Part shown: one piece after another, positions 23,829 through 32,902 of the stretch
Position numbering within the stretch: the stretch's first letter is position 1
Layout: every line of letters starts with the position of its first letter
NCBI GenBank assembly: GCA_020852175.1
Contig: JADZBH010000044.1
Location: forward strand, 1 to 64,000
Direction of reading: 5' to 3'
Origin: Bryobacterales bacterium
GTDB lineage: Bacteria; Acidobacteriota; Terriglobia; Bryobacterales; Bryobacteraceae
DNA: 64,000 nucleotides
Made by a program: the position numbers and the translations under genes
Notes under the pieces: generated by a model
Database searches by the model: none
Seen by the model: the letters and a program-made list of their open reading frames with translations, nothing else
Told to the model about the DNA's origin: nothing

Positions 23829-25607
23829 TCAGGAACGCGCGTCGTGATTGCCGGCAGCGTGAACAGGGCGTCCTTCGCCCACCTGCTGGCGCCACATGGC
23901 ATAGTAGAGCCCCTTGTTGGCGAGCAACTCCTCGTGACGGCCGGATTCGACGATGCGGCCGCGTTCCAGAACGTGGATCCGGTCGGCGTGCATGACGGTC
24001 GAGAGCCGGTGCGCGATGAGGCAGGTGATGGCCTGGCGTCCGGCGGCGACCGAGCGGATGGTCCCGGTGATCTCTTCCTCGGTGAGGGAGTCCAGCGCCG
24101 AGGTGGCCTCGTCGAAGACAAGCAGTTCAGGGCGGCGCAGCAGGGCGCGCGCGATGGACAGGCGCTGCTTTTCGCCGCCGGAGACCTTCACGCCTCCTTC
24201 CCCGATGAGAGTGTCCAGTCCCTGTCCGGCGCGGGCCAGCAGGGGACCGGCGGCGGCCTGTTCAAGCACGTCGAGGCATTCGGCGTCGCTTGCGTCCGGC
24301 CGGACGAAGGTAAGATTCTCGCGAATCGAGCCGGAGAATAACTGGGCGTCCTGGGTGACAAAGCCGGTCCGCTCCCGGAGCGATTCGATACCGGCCTGGT
24401 CCTCGGGGATGCCGTTATAAAAAATATGGCCCGACTTAGGACGGTAGAGGCCGACGAGTAACTTCACCAGCGTGGTTTTCCCGGCGCCCGACGGACCCAC
24501 GAAGGCGATGGTTTCGCCGCGCCGGGCCGAAAAGCGGATCCCCTCCAGGGCGGGCAGCGAGGCCGAGCGGTGCTGGAAGCTGACGTCCTCGAACGCCAGT
24601 GTTTCCAGTGGTCCAATCGCAACCGGCCGGGCCGGGCGGGGCTCGGGTTCCATTCGCAGGATCTCGTTGAAGTTGGCGAGCGAGACCTCGGTTTCCCGGT
24701 AGACGCCGATCACGTTGCCCAGCTCCTGCAGCGGCCCGAAGATAAAGAATGAGTAAATAAAGAGCGAGAAGAACTGTCCCACGGTGATGCGCTGCGTGAA
24801 GATCAGATAGAGCATCAGGAACAGGATGGAGGTTCTCAATAAGTTGACGAAGGTTCCCTGGACGAAGCTGAGGCTGCGCAGGTAACGGACCTTCTTCAAC
24901 TCAAGCTTCAGTATCTTGGCGGTGGCCGAGTTCAGGCGTCCGATCTCCTGCCGGGCCAGGCCCAGGCTCTTGACCAGTTCGATGTTGCGCAGCGATTCCG
25001 TGGTGGCTCCGGCCAGCGCCGTGGTTTCGCCGACAATCTGCTTCTGCACCGCCTTGATCTTGCGGCTGAGCAGCGAACTGAGCCCGCCCAGAAGAGGCAC
25101 GGTGAGCAGGTAGGCCGGCACGATGGACCAGTGGACGCGAACGGCGTAGAGCGTGACGAAGATGACGCCGATGATCGTGGTGAAGACCAGGTTGATGGAG
25201 GTGGTGATGAAGCGTTCCACGTCCGTGCGAAGCTTCTGCAGCTTGCCCAGGGTTTCCCCGCTGCGCTGGTCCTCGAACATCATGTAGGGCAGTTCGAGCG
25301 AATGGCGGATGCCGTCGGCATACATCCGGGCGCCCACTTGCTGGACGATCAGATTCACGCAGTAATCCTGGAAGTTCTTGGCCACGCGGGAAACGAACGC
25401 CACGCCAACGGCGGCGCCCAGCAGCAGGCTGACGCCCTGAATGAAGCCGGCCTGCGTGTAATCGCCATGCCGCGTGGCGTAGGAGTCGATGAGGTGGCGG
25501 AAGATGAGCGGGTCCAGAAGCGAAAAGATCTGGTTGATGGCGGCCAATATCAGGGCGCCGGCCGCGAGTTGCCAGTGCACACGGAGGTATCGGTACAGAA
25601 TAGCCAT
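23829..25607 (-). CDS. ABC transporter, fused permease and ATPase (exporter type)
   Basis: 592 residues. An N-terminal six-helix exporter domain is followed by a nucleotide-binding domain with Walker A (GPSGAGKTT), signature (VSGGEKQRLSIARALL), Walker B (LLVFDEATSALD) and H-loop (IAHRLSTV). The architecture matches MsbA/LapB-like half-transporters that dimerise in the inner membrane to export lipids, peptides or polymers. The substrate cannot be told. The gene is convergent with cca (12 bases) and divergent from a glycosyltransferase gene. Confidence 0.92.
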   Translation of the reverse strand: MAILYRYLRVHWQLAAGALILAAINQIFSLLDPLIFRHLIDSYATRHGDYTQAGFIQGVSLLLGAAVGVAFVSRVAKNFQDYCVNLIVQQVGARMYADGIRHSLELPYMMFEDQRSGETLGKLQKLRTDVERFITTSINLVFTTIIGVIFVTLYAVRVHWSIVPAYLLTVPLLGGLSSLLSRKIKAVQKQIVGETTALAGATTESLRNIELVKSLGLARQEIGRLNSATAKILKLELKKVRYLRSLSFVQGTFVNLLRTSILFLMLYLIFTQRITVGQFFSLFIYSFFIFGPLQELGNVIGVYRETEVSLANFNEILRMEPEPRPARPVAIGPLETLAFEDVSFQHRSASLPALEGIRFSARRGETIAFVGPSGAGKTTLVKLLVGLYRPKSGHIFYNGIPEDQAGIESLRERTGFVTQDAQLFSGSIRENLTFVRPDASDAECLDVLEQAAAGPLLARAGQGLDTLIGEGGVKVSGGEKQRLSIARALLRRPELLVFDEATSALDSLTEEEITGTIRSVAAGRQAITCLIAHRLSTVMHADRIHVLERGRIVESGRHEELLANKGLYYAMWRQQVGEGRPVHAAGNHDARS

Positions 25608-25714
25608 GGATTGGATGCGCGCCCCTCTCTGAGTCCATTGTCGTCGATGGAGAGGGCCGGAGGCGCGGGGGAGAGCGCAGCCTTGCCGGGCGAAGCAAGT
25701 GTTAAGCTGAGTTC

Positions 25715-27079
25715 ATGGAGGCCGGACCCTCGCGAAAGTCGGCGCTCACGATGCCGGCCGCGGCGCAAGCCGCGATTCAGGACCTGAAGGAAGCCGACAT
25801 CGTCATCGGGATTCCGAGCTACAACAATGCCCGGACGATCGGGCATGTGGTGCGCGCGGCGGTGGCGGGGCTGCAGAAGTACTTCCCGCAATACCGTGCC
25901 GTGGTGGTGAACTCCGACGGCGGATCGAAGGACGGGACGCCGGAGGCGGTGTTGGGCGTGGAGGCGGCCGACCCGCGGTTGCTGCTGCTGAACACTCCGC
26001 TGTCGGGCGTGCATCGTTTGTCGCTTCCTTATCACGGCGTGCCGGGCAAGGGCTCGGCGTTCCGGATGATCTTCCAGATGGCTTCGGAGTTGAATGCGCG
26101 CGCCTGCTGCGTGGTGGACTCCGACTTGCGGTCGATCACGCCGGAGTGGATCGATCTGCTGGTGCGTCCGGTTCTGCACGGCGGTTTCGACTTCGTGGCG
26201 CCCTACTATCACCGGCACAAGTACGACGGCACGATCACGAACTCGATCATCTACCCGCTGACGCGCGCGTTGTACGGCCCGCGGATCCGGCAGCCGATTG
26301 GCGGCGACTTTGGGCTGTCGACGGCCATGGTGCGGCGGTATTTGCAGCATGACGACTGGGAATCAGACGTGGCCCGGTTCGGCATCGACATCTGGATGAC
26401 GACCACGGCGGTGGCGGAAAACTTCCAGGTGTGCCAGGCGTTTCTGGGCGCCAAGCTGCACGACGCCAAGGACCCGGGCTCCGATCTTTCGGCGATGCTG
26501 CAGCAGGTGTTGTCGAGCGTCTTCGCGCTGACCGCTCGCTACTCCGATGCGTGGCGGCCGCGGACGGGCAGCCAGCCGTGCGAGTTGTTCGGCTTCCGCT
26601 ACGACGTGGGGCTGGAGCCCATCGCGGTGAACGTGGCGCGGATGCTGGACGCCTTCGCGAAGGGCCATGAAGACCTGCGGGACGTGTGGCGGATCGCGTT
26701 GTCGCAACCGACCATGCGGGCGCTGGCCGGGCTGGCGCGGGCGGCGCGCGAGCCGGGAGCGGAAGAGACGTTTCACCTGGACGACCGTTTGTGGACCGGG
26801 CTTGTTTATGAGTTCGCGGCTTCGTGGCGGCGCGAAGCCGTGGAGCGGGGGCACATCATGCGATCCTTCACGCCGCTGTATTTGGGCCGCGTGGCGAGCT
26901 GGGTGATTGAAACGCGCCCGATGGACGCGAACGCCGTGGAGGAGCGCATGGAGCAGCTCTGCCTGACGTTCGAGGCGATGAAACCATACCTCGCCGCGCT
27001 GTGGGACAACCCTTTGGCGCCCTATCCCGGCGAGACGGCCACTACGGCCAAGGAGACCGCCCATGCTGGAAACGATTAA
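25715..27079 (+). CDS. Glycosyltransferase, GT-A fold (family 2-like)
   Basis: 454 residues, cytoplasmic. The nucleotide-sugar-binding start is VIGIPSYNNARTIGHVVRA, followed by VVNSDGGSKDGT and a DxD-like VVDSDLRS. This resembles glycosyltransferases of the mannosylglycerate/glucosylglycerate-synthase kind, so a compatible-solute or polymer role is conceivable. The C-terminal half is helical. The coding end overlaps the next gene by 17 bases, a sign of translational coupling with the MscS-like membrane protein and, originally, with polyphosphate kinase downstream. Confidence 0.78.
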   Translation: MEAGPSRKSALTMPAAAQAAIQDLKEADIVIGIPSYNNARTIGHVVRAAVAGLQKYFPQYRAVVVNSDGGSKDGTPEAVLGVEAADPRLLLLNTPLSGVHRLSLPYHGVPGKGSAFRMIFQMASELNARACCVVDSDLRSITPEWIDLLVRPVLHGGFDFVAPYYHRHKYDGTITNSIIYPLTRALYGPRIRQPIGGDFGLSTAMVRRYLQHDDWESDVARFGIDIWMTTTAVAENFQVCQAFLGAKLHDAKDPGSDLSAMLQQVLSSVFALTARYSDAWRPRTGSQPCELFGFRYDVGLEPIAVNVARMLDAFAKGHEDLRDVWRIALSQPTMRALAGLARAAREPGAEETFHLDDRLWTGLVYEFAASWRREAVERGHIMRSFTPLYLGRVASWVIETRPMDANAVEERMEQLCLTFEAMKPYLAALWDNPLAPYPGETATTAKETAHAGND

Positions 27080-27779
27080 CGAAATTCTGCAGCGCACGTG
27101 GGGACATCTCTACTCGGGGCTGACGTTCTACCTGCCGCCACTGATTGTCGCCGTCATGATCCTGGCGGCGGCGTGGGTGGTGGCGCACCTGGGCCGCTAC
27201 TTTGTCTCGAAGATGGTCAAAGGGATCGCGGCGGACCGGTTTCTGAAGCGGACCGGGCTGTCGAACCTGCTGCGGCCGGAAGGAGAGTTGCGCACGGGGC
27301 CGCTGGTGGCGCGCGCCGCGTTCTGGCTGTTGTTGCTGGGCGGCGTGCTGTCGGCCATCAGCGTGTTCGAGACGCAATGGACGCAGAGGATCGTGGAAAC
27401 GGTGGTGTCGCTGGCGCCGAAGGCGGCCACGGCGGGGCTGATTCTGCTGGCCGGAATGTGGCTGAGCCTGTACCTTTCGCGGAGCACGTTGTTATGGGCG
27501 TCGGAGGAGAAGCTGCCCTCGCCGAGGCGCTGGGCGGCGGCGGTGCGCGCCATCGTGGCCTTCACGGCCGTGGTGGTGGCGGCAGACGTGCTGAACTTCG
27601 CGCCTGGCGTGTTCTTCGCGGCGTTCGTGATTCTGGTGGGCGGCGCGGTGTTGACGGCGGCCATCGCCTTCGGCCTGGGCGGGCAGCACGCGGTGAGGCG
27701 GTGGATGCAGAACCGGGATGGCGGGCGCGCGGCGCGGCTGAAGCAGGAAGACGAAGCGTCGCTGTGGCGGCACCTGTAG
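27063..27779 (+). CDS. MscS-like TM-helix-repeat membrane protein
   Basis: 238 residues with about five membrane segments. Two stretches fit the conserved TM-helix repeat of CmpX/MscS-related proteins, the second being GGAVLTAAIAFGLGGQHAVRR, which resembles the pore helix of mechanosensitive channels. The cytoplasmic beta domain of full MscS is missing, so it is a minimal or atypical channel. Its last ~49 codons are present a second time, diverged, as a fragment before the polyphosphate kinase gene. It overlaps the glycosyltransferase gene by 17 bases. Confidence 0.75.
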   Translation: MLETINEILQRTWGHLYSGLTFYLPPLIVAVMILAAAWVVAHLGRYFVSKMVKGIAADRFLKRTGLSNLLRPEGELRTGPLVARAAFWLLLLGGVLSAISVFETQWTQRIVETVVSLAPKAATAGLILLAGMWLSLYLSRSTLLWASEEKLPSPRRWAAAVRAIVAFTAVVVAADVLNFAPGVFFAAFVILVGGAVLTAAIAFGLGGQHAVRRWMQNRDGGRAARLKQEDEASLWRHL

Positions 27780-27790
27780 GGGGCGTGGCG
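27633..27790 (+). repeat. Left copy of ~158-bp duplicated 3' gene end
   Basis: Covers the last 49 codons of the MscS-like gene plus about 11 bases after its stop. The right copy starts 4016 bases later and is collinear without gaps through the stop, with roughly 18 substitutions counted by eye, many at third positions. The two copies flank the first TonB receptor gene. Confidence 0.85.
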
Positions 27791-27856
27791 GCACAAGTCA
27801 CCGCGTGCGGGCCCGGTACCCGCACGCAGTTGCCGGAAAATGGACGCCACGGGCTG

Positions 27857-30800
27857 TCAGAAGCGCAGCCGGATCGTGTACTGAATCTCGCGTCCGCGGT
27901 TGGCTTGGCCGGTGGACCGGCCGAACAGCGAGCTGGTAACGCTTAGGTTCGGGTTGGTGGCCATGAAACTGTTGGTCATGTTGTAGGCCTCCAGTTTGAA
28001 CTCCAGCCTGAGCGCGTCACCCCGTAGCGGGAAGTACTTCGACAGGGTGGAATCGATGTTGGCGAACCGCGGACCGTTCACGCCGGGGAATTGCCACGGG
28101 TTCATCCTCGGCGTGAACGCCGGAAGCACCTTGAATTTGGACGTGTCGAAGTAGCGGCCGCGGGTCGGGTTGTCTATGCGCGGGTTTCCATCGACCAGCG
28201 CCGCGCCGAAACGAAGGAAAGCTCCCGAATTGTATTGGAACAGGCTGCTCGTGGACCAGCCGCCGAGAATCGCATTCAGGACGGGATGCAGATTCGACAG
28301 CAGCGGCCTGCCCTTGCCGAACGGGAGGTCGTACGTCCCCGCGATGCTGACGCGATGCCTCGGACTGGCGTTATCAATGTAGCTGAACTTCTGGGCGTAC
28401 TGGTCGTCGGAATTGAAGAACTCCTGGGCGTACTGCCGGTTGTAGGCGTAGCCAAACAACAGGCTCAGGCCATTGCTGAAGGGCCGCTGGGCCTTCAACT
28501 GAATGGAATGGAAACGGTCCTGCCGTCCGGGCGTCAATTGCTGGATCAAGCTCGTATAGTGCGGGAAGGGCCGGAGCAGGCTTCCGATGCTCACGTTTCT
28601 CTGATTCCGCAGCGGACCGGGGAACTTATCCGGCGTCGAGAAAAGATAGAAGGGATTCGGCACCGTCTGGCTCAACGCGGCCTTGTGGGTGTAGCTGAGA
28701 GCCGGATCGGACAGATTCAGGTTCTTGCTGTAAGGAACGTTGCTCTGGCGATTGAGCAGATAAGTCGCGTCCAGCTTGAACTGCGCGGGCAACTGCCTCT
28801 GGAGCGAGATCGTCAGGCGGTTGCTGACCGTGGACGTCAGATCCTGATAGTTCCAGGCGGCCGCGTCGCCCAGGTTCTGGTAACGGCCCAGGGACTTGCC
28901 CTGCGGGAGAATGAGCGGATTCGTGGCCGGGAACGGGTCCGACAGCCTGCCGCCGGGGATGCCAACCAGCGAAGGCGCCACCGGTGTGGCCGCGGTGTAC
29001 CCGTAGAGCCGGATGCCGGTGGACTGAAACGGCTGCATCTGGCTGGGCGGCACGATGTTCCGCCCATATCCAACCCGCAACGACATCGTGTCGCTCAGAC
29101 GAACGGCGATTCCCACGCGGGGCATGAAACCGGCCTTGCTGGTGTTGAACATGCCCCTGTGATCGCTACCGGAGAAGACCCAGGCGCCGTTCCATTGGTA
29201 TGGAATCGTGGCCAGGCTGGTGACCTGGGACGGAATTCGCGGCGGGCTGGACTGAAACTCCGGGATCGGGCTGGTGAGATCGGCAAAACGCGAAAGCCGG
29301 TCTTTGGCATCCACGGGCGCCGTCTCATATTCGTAGCGCAGGCCGAGATTGAGCGTGATGCGGCGGTTCAACTTGAAGTCGTCCTGGATGAACGGAGCGA
29401 AGTTGTGCGCCGTGAGCGCATGCGGAGAAACGTACTGCGCCCGCGAGTCGCTTCCAATGGCGCCGAGCAGAAAGCTGGCATAGCTGTCGCCGCTCAGGCT
29501 GGTGTCCGGGTTGAAGATCGTATCGGCCGTAAGGCCCGGTGAGAAGTTGAACGTCATCGGGTCGGGATAATTGATGAAGCCCCAATTGCGCCGGTAAGAG
29601 ATCCCCGCCTTGATATCGTGCCGGCCGCGCGTGTGGACCGCTTTGAATTGGAATGACGAATTCTTGGGATGCTCGATCCAGAACTCCCGGTGTCCGAAGT
29701 AAGCGTCTCCAATGTTGAGGTTGGGATAGTACATCACGATCAGATCCTTGGTGTAAGGAGCGAACCAGTTATTCGGCCAGAACTGGGCGAGGTCGGACTC
29801 CTTCACTTCGCAGGTCGGGCAGGCATAGTCGTCCTGGATGGAAGCGTAACTGCCGGCGAAGTTCAGCACCGTGGAGGGATTCATCACATACACCGCGTCT
29901 CCGGCGAGGCTCATGGAGAACATATTGCCGCCCTCGTCCTTGGGCATGGCGCGCGTATCCACCGTGTGATTCTCGTCGATCCTGTTCTTGAACTGGCTGT
30001 AGCGCGAGAACACGCGCCACTTGTCGGTGATGTTGTAATCCACGCGGTTGGAGAAATTCCAGTAATTGGACAGCCACTGGTAAGACTCCTTGAAGTTGTT
30101 CACCCCCGTGATGTCGTCGCCGGGGTTGTTCGGCTTCCAAATGTCCTGCATGAACCGTACCGCCGTTGGATCGAGGCGAGGGGAGGGAATGCGGTTCCCC
30201 GGAAACGGGGTCCGCGTGGAACGGTTGGCGGCCGTGTCCACGATGGTCGTCCACGGGTCGTAAATGGTCCTGAGCCCTCCGTCGGCGTTCAATGAGCGGG
30301 AGTAGTCTCCGGTGCGCTCCGGATCGGTCGGCATGGTGCGCAGGTTTTCGCGCGGGTCCTTGGTTCTCCACTGTTCCCAGACCGTGAAGGCAAAGAGCTT
30401 GTTCTTGACGATGGGGTTGCCGAGCGTGCCGCCCCAGATGTGGTTGCGAACGAAGTTCGGCGTGCGGGTGATGCCGCTGCTCACCGCGTTCAATTTCGGA
30501 TTGCGTCCGAAGTAGTAGGCCGTTCCGTGGAAGGCGTTGGTGCCCGACGACGTCGACAGGCTCATGTGGCCGCCGGCGCCGTTGCCGAACTCGGCGTCCA
30601 CGCTGTTCTGCTGCACGGTGAACTCCTGCACGGCGTCCATGGGTGGAGCGTAGGAGGCCTTGTTGGTCATCATCAGCGGCGCGCCGTCCAACATCAGGTC
30701 CAGCTTGCCGTTGGTCGGGCCTCCGATGTCGATGGTGGCCGCGCCCCACATGTCGAACGGATTGTTCGCGCCCCAGCCGCGGTCCACCACGGCCGGCTCC

Positions 30801-31291
30801 ACGAAGACGAGCCGGAACGGATTGCGGCCCAAAATCGGGAGGTCGGTGAGCATCTTACGATCGATTGTAAGGTCCACGCTGGAGGTATTAAACTTCACGC
30901 CCGTCACCGCCTCGGTGACCGTAACCTGTTCGGCCATGTTGCCGACCGTCAGTTTCGCATCCACCGTGACGTCGGCCCGCACCTGCACGGTGATGTTCTC
31001 CTGAACATACTTGCTGAAGCCATTTAGCTCCACCGACAGGCTGTAACTGCCCGGTTCCACCAGGTCGAAGCCGTACTGGCCGTTCTGATTGCTTTGCTTG
31101 ACGCTGGAAATTCCCGTGTTCACGTTACCCAGAGTCACCCTCGCGCCCACGACAACCGCGCCGGTGGAGTCGGTTACCGTGCCCTGAACCTTGGCCCGGT
31201 AGTCCTGGCCCCAAAGCGCCTGCGCGAACAGCGCGGCGAACGTAAAGACAGCGAGCGGCGAAGTCAATCGCCCGAGCGATAGACGTGACAT
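27857..31291 (-). CDS. Oar-like TonB-dependent receptor with carboxypeptidase-regulatory domain
   Basis: 1144 residues, outer membrane. A signal peptide (to ALWGQ) is followed by a carboxypeptidase-regulatory-like beta domain (residues ~35-120: VQGTVTDSTGAVVVGARVTL, NQNGQYGFDLVEPGSYSLSV), a plug-like region with DLPILGRNPFRLVFVEP, and a long beta-barrel ending in an aromatic residue (TIRLRF). This acidobacterial-type Oar/SusC-like receptor probably takes up or binds oligomeric substrates. It lies antisense to, and inside, a duplicated stretch of the MscS-like gene, evidence of insertion. A promoter-like TTGACA-N18-TACGAT lies about 210 bases upstream. Confidence 0.88.
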   Translation of the reverse strand: MSRLSLGRLTSPLAVFTFAALFAQALWGQDYRAKVQGTVTDSTGAVVVGARVTLGNVNTGISSVKQSNQNGQYGFDLVEPGSYSLSVELNGFSKYVQENITVQVRADVTVDAKLTVGNMAEQVTVTEAVTGVKFNTSSVDLTIDRKMLTDLPILGRNPFRLVFVEPAVVDRGWGANNPFDMWGAATIDIGGPTNGKLDLMLDGAPLMMTNKASYAPPMDAVQEFTVQQNSVDAEFGNGAGGHMSLSTSSGTNAFHGTAYYFGRNPKLNAVSSGITRTPNFVRNHIWGGTLGNPIVKNKLFAFTVWEQWRTKDPRENLRTMPTDPERTGDYSRSLNADGGLRTIYDPWTTIVDTAANRSTRTPFPGNRIPSPRLDPTAVRFMQDIWKPNNPGDDITGVNNFKESYQWLSNYWNFSNRVDYNITDKWRVFSRYSQFKNRIDENHTVDTRAMPKDEGGNMFSMSLAGDAVYVMNPSTVLNFAGSYASIQDDYACPTCEVKESDLAQFWPNNWFAPYTKDLIVMYYPNLNIGDAYFGHREFWIEHPKNSSFQFKAVHTRGRHDIKAGISYRRNWGFINYPDPMTFNFSPGLTADTIFNPDTSLSGDSYASFLLGAIGSDSRAQYVSPHALTAHNFAPFIQDDFKLNRRITLNLGLRYEYETAPVDAKDRLSRFADLTSPIPEFQSSPPRIPSQVTSLATIPYQWNGAWVFSGSDHRGMFNTSKAGFMPRVGIAVRLSDTMSLRVGYGRNIVPPSQMQPFQSTGIRLYGYTAATPVAPSLVGIPGGRLSDPFPATNPLILPQGKSLGRYQNLGDAAAWNYQDLTSTVSNRLTISLQRQLPAQFKLDATYLLNRQSNVPYSKNLNLSDPALSYTHKAALSQTVPNPFYLFSTPDKFPGPLRNQRNVSIGSLLRPFPHYTSLIQQLTPGRQDRFHSIQLKAQRPFSNGLSLLFGYAYNRQYAQEFFNSDDQYAQKFSYIDNASPRHRVSIAGTYDLPFGKGRPLLSNLHPVLNAILGGWSTSSLFQYNSGAFLRFGAALVDGNPRIDNPTRGRYFDTSKFKVLPAFTPRMNPWQFPGVNGPRFANIDSTLSKYFPLRGDALRLEFKLEAYNMTNSFMATNPNLSVTSSLFGRSTGQANRGREIQYTIRLRF

Positions 31292-31648
31292 TGGCTAGAC
31301 CCCCAAATGAAAATTCACTTCGTAAAGCAAAACGATGCCCGAAGGGCGCACGGATCGATCACGACCCGGGCGCGGGACGGCTTCCTGGATTGGTTGCAAG
31401 GTGACGCGTTCATGGCGGCGAGGCGGAGAACAAAGCTCCCGGAAGCAGACGTGGCTTCTCACCTTGCGGTCACGATGGTAATCGAAAGTACGCGAAAGGA
31501 ATCGTAAGTGGAAATGGTCATTGCTGTCAACAATATTTTTTTGTCCATTATGAGCTCCTGCCCGGCCCCTGCACAGAGCACGCCCTACCGCTTCCAGTCA
31601 GAAAACCGGATACATGGCCGGGGAAAGGCTCGAACACGGAATCAACGG
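31292..31648. other. Upstream region of TonB receptor and insertion junction
   Basis: 357 bases without a convincing gene. They contain the leader and promoter candidate of the minus-strand receptor gene and an AT-rich patch (CAATATTTTTTTG). The right end is where sequence homologous to the MscS-like gene begins abruptly. Short open frames here have no codon pattern like their neighbours. Confidence 0.5.
31501..31530 (-). promoter_or_regulatory. Promoter-like element for TonB receptor
   Basis: On the minus strand a perfect TTGACA is followed after 18 bases by TACGAT (4 of 6 matches to TATAAT). The start would be near 31494, giving a ~200-base untranslated leader, long enough for post-transcriptional control. 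Confidence 0.4.
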
Positions 31649-31795
31649 CTGGTGGGCGGCGCGGTGCTGACGGCGGCGATCGTGTTCGGGCTGGGCGGTC
31701 AGCACGCCGTACGGCGTGGGATGCGGAATCAGGATGGCGGGCGCGCGGCGCGGCTGAAGCAGGAGGACGAGGCGTCGCTGTGGAGGCGCCTGTAG
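31649..31795 (+). pseudogene. 3' fragment of MscS-like gene
   Basis: Encodes only the last 49 residues (VGGAVLTAAIVFGLGG ... EASLWRRL) of the membrane protein whose full copy ends at 27779. No start or upstream coding homology is present, so it cannot make a functional protein. Protein-level similarity is higher than chance drift would leave and many differences are silent. That suggests the copies diverged by slow substitution after duplication, or that this one was the original end before the receptor gene was inserted. Confidence 0.85.
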
Positions 31796-31807
31796 GGGGC
31801 GGTGGCG
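31649..31807 (+). repeat. Right copy of ~158-bp duplicated 3' gene end
   Basis: Matches the segment beginning at 27633, gap-free through the stop codon. One inserted G follows in the GGGGCG(G)TGGCG tail, after which similarity ends. It lies just before the polyphosphate kinase start, exactly where the true end of the MscS-like gene would lie if no receptor gene had been inserted. Confidence 0.85.
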
Positions 31808-31911
31808 TCCGGAATGGCGGCGCACTGGCGGATACTGTATGTGTGGCATCCACACACCGAAACCCGCCTGAACCGGAGCCTTCCGCCCTGGCCTCGCCAG
31901 TTCCCGCCCTC

Positions 31912-32805
31912 ATGCCCGCACCGGTCCCCATGCCGGAGCGGACGATCCGGCAGGCTGGCGGTGTCCTGACGCAGGAAGACCTGGAGCGGGTAAACACCAG
32001 GTCCGGACTGGTGGCGTTGTTGCGGGAGCGCAACATCCGCCTGAAGGGCGTACTGTCGCTGCTGCGTTATGAGGAGGAGTTGAAAGCGCTGCAGGCGGAG
32101 CTGGTGAAGTTGCAGAGGTGGGTGCAGGCCGAGGGGCGGCGCATCGCGATTCTGTTCGAAGGGCGCGACGCGGCGGGGAAGGGAGGCACGATCCGCCGTT
32201 TCATCGAACATCTGAATCCGCGGGCAATGCGCGTCGTGGCGCTGCCCAAGCCAACCGAGGAGGAGCGGGGGCAGTGGTACTTCCAGCGCTACGCCCGGCA
32301 GCTTCCCAATGCGGGTGAGATCGTTTTTTTCGACCGTTCCTGGTACAACCGCGCCGTGGTGGAGCCCGTGAACGGCTTCTGTACGGAGGCCGAGCATGAG
32401 CGGTTCATCCAGCAGGTGCCGGAGTTCGAGCACATGCTGTATGAGGACGGAGTGACGATCATCAAGTTCTGGTTCTCCATTTCGAAGGAGGAACAAGCGC
32501 GGCGCTTCGATTCGAGGCGGCACAGCCCGCTGAAGCATTGGAAGCTGTCGCCGATCGACTTGCGCGCGCAGGAGTTGTGGGACCAATACTCACGGTATAA
32601 GGAACAGATGTTCAGCAAGACGCACACCTCGTTCAGCCCCTGGGTGATCGTGCAGGCGAACCGCAAACGGGCGGCGCGGCTGGAGTCGATCCGGTATCTG
32701 TTGAACTACTGCGATTACGCGGGAAAGGCGGAGTCGCGCGTGCGCCTGGCGCCGGACCCTTCGGTGGTGATGCGGTTCCACCGGAAGCTGTCGAAGCTGG
32801 ATTGA
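31912..32805 (+). CDS. ppk2: Polyphosphate kinase 2
   Basis: 297 residues from the chosen ATG. Walker A is EGRDAAGKGGT (~83-93) and Walker B is VFFDRSWYNRA (~138-147), with the lid region KHWKLSPIDLRAQELWDQY. The single-domain length and motif spelling match class I PPK2, which phosphorylates nucleoside diphosphates using polyphosphate or runs in reverse. The start is uncertain: GTG at 31843 or another ATG at 31930 are options, and none has a clear ribosome site. It originally followed the glycosyltransferase and MscS-like genes and ends at a hairpin terminator. Confidence 0.9.
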   Translation: MPAPVPMPERTIRQAGGVLTQEDLERVNTRSGLVALLRERNIRLKGVLSLLRYEEELKALQAELVKLQRWVQAEGRRIAILFEGRDAAGKGGTIRRFIEHLNPRAMRVVALPKPTEEERGQWYFQRYARQLPNAGEIVFFDRSWYNRAVVEPVNGFCTEAEHERFIQQVPEFEHMLYEDGVTIIKFWFSISKEEQARRFDSRRHSPLKHWKLSPIDLRAQELWDQYSRYKEQMFSKTHTSFSPWVIVQANRKRAARLESIRYLLNYCDYAGKAESRVRLAPDPSVVMRFHRKLSKLD

Positions 32806-32832
32806 CGCCAGCGGGTATCTGGAGAAATAGAA

Positions 32833-32867
32833 ACCCCGCGATGCCGTGGCGCCGCGGGGTTTTGTTT
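32833..32867 (+). terminator. Bidirectional rho-independent terminator
   Basis: ACCCCGCG and CGCGGGGT arms (8 bp, perfect) with a 12-base loop are followed by TTTGTTTT on the plus strand. The other side is A-rich (TAGAAACC), so it can also stop minus-strand transcripts. It lies between the convergent ppk2 and second TonB receptor genes. Confidence 0.8.
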
Positions 32868-32902
32868 TCGAGGGCCGCCGGTAAGCGGCCCCGTTTGTTC
32901 GC

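Noticed and set aside
31508..31648. N-terminal extension of the MscS-like fragment as a new small gene
   Set aside because: The ATG and 47 codons before the homologous part have no similarity to the parent gene. The frame is open by chance, so only the fragment is annotated.
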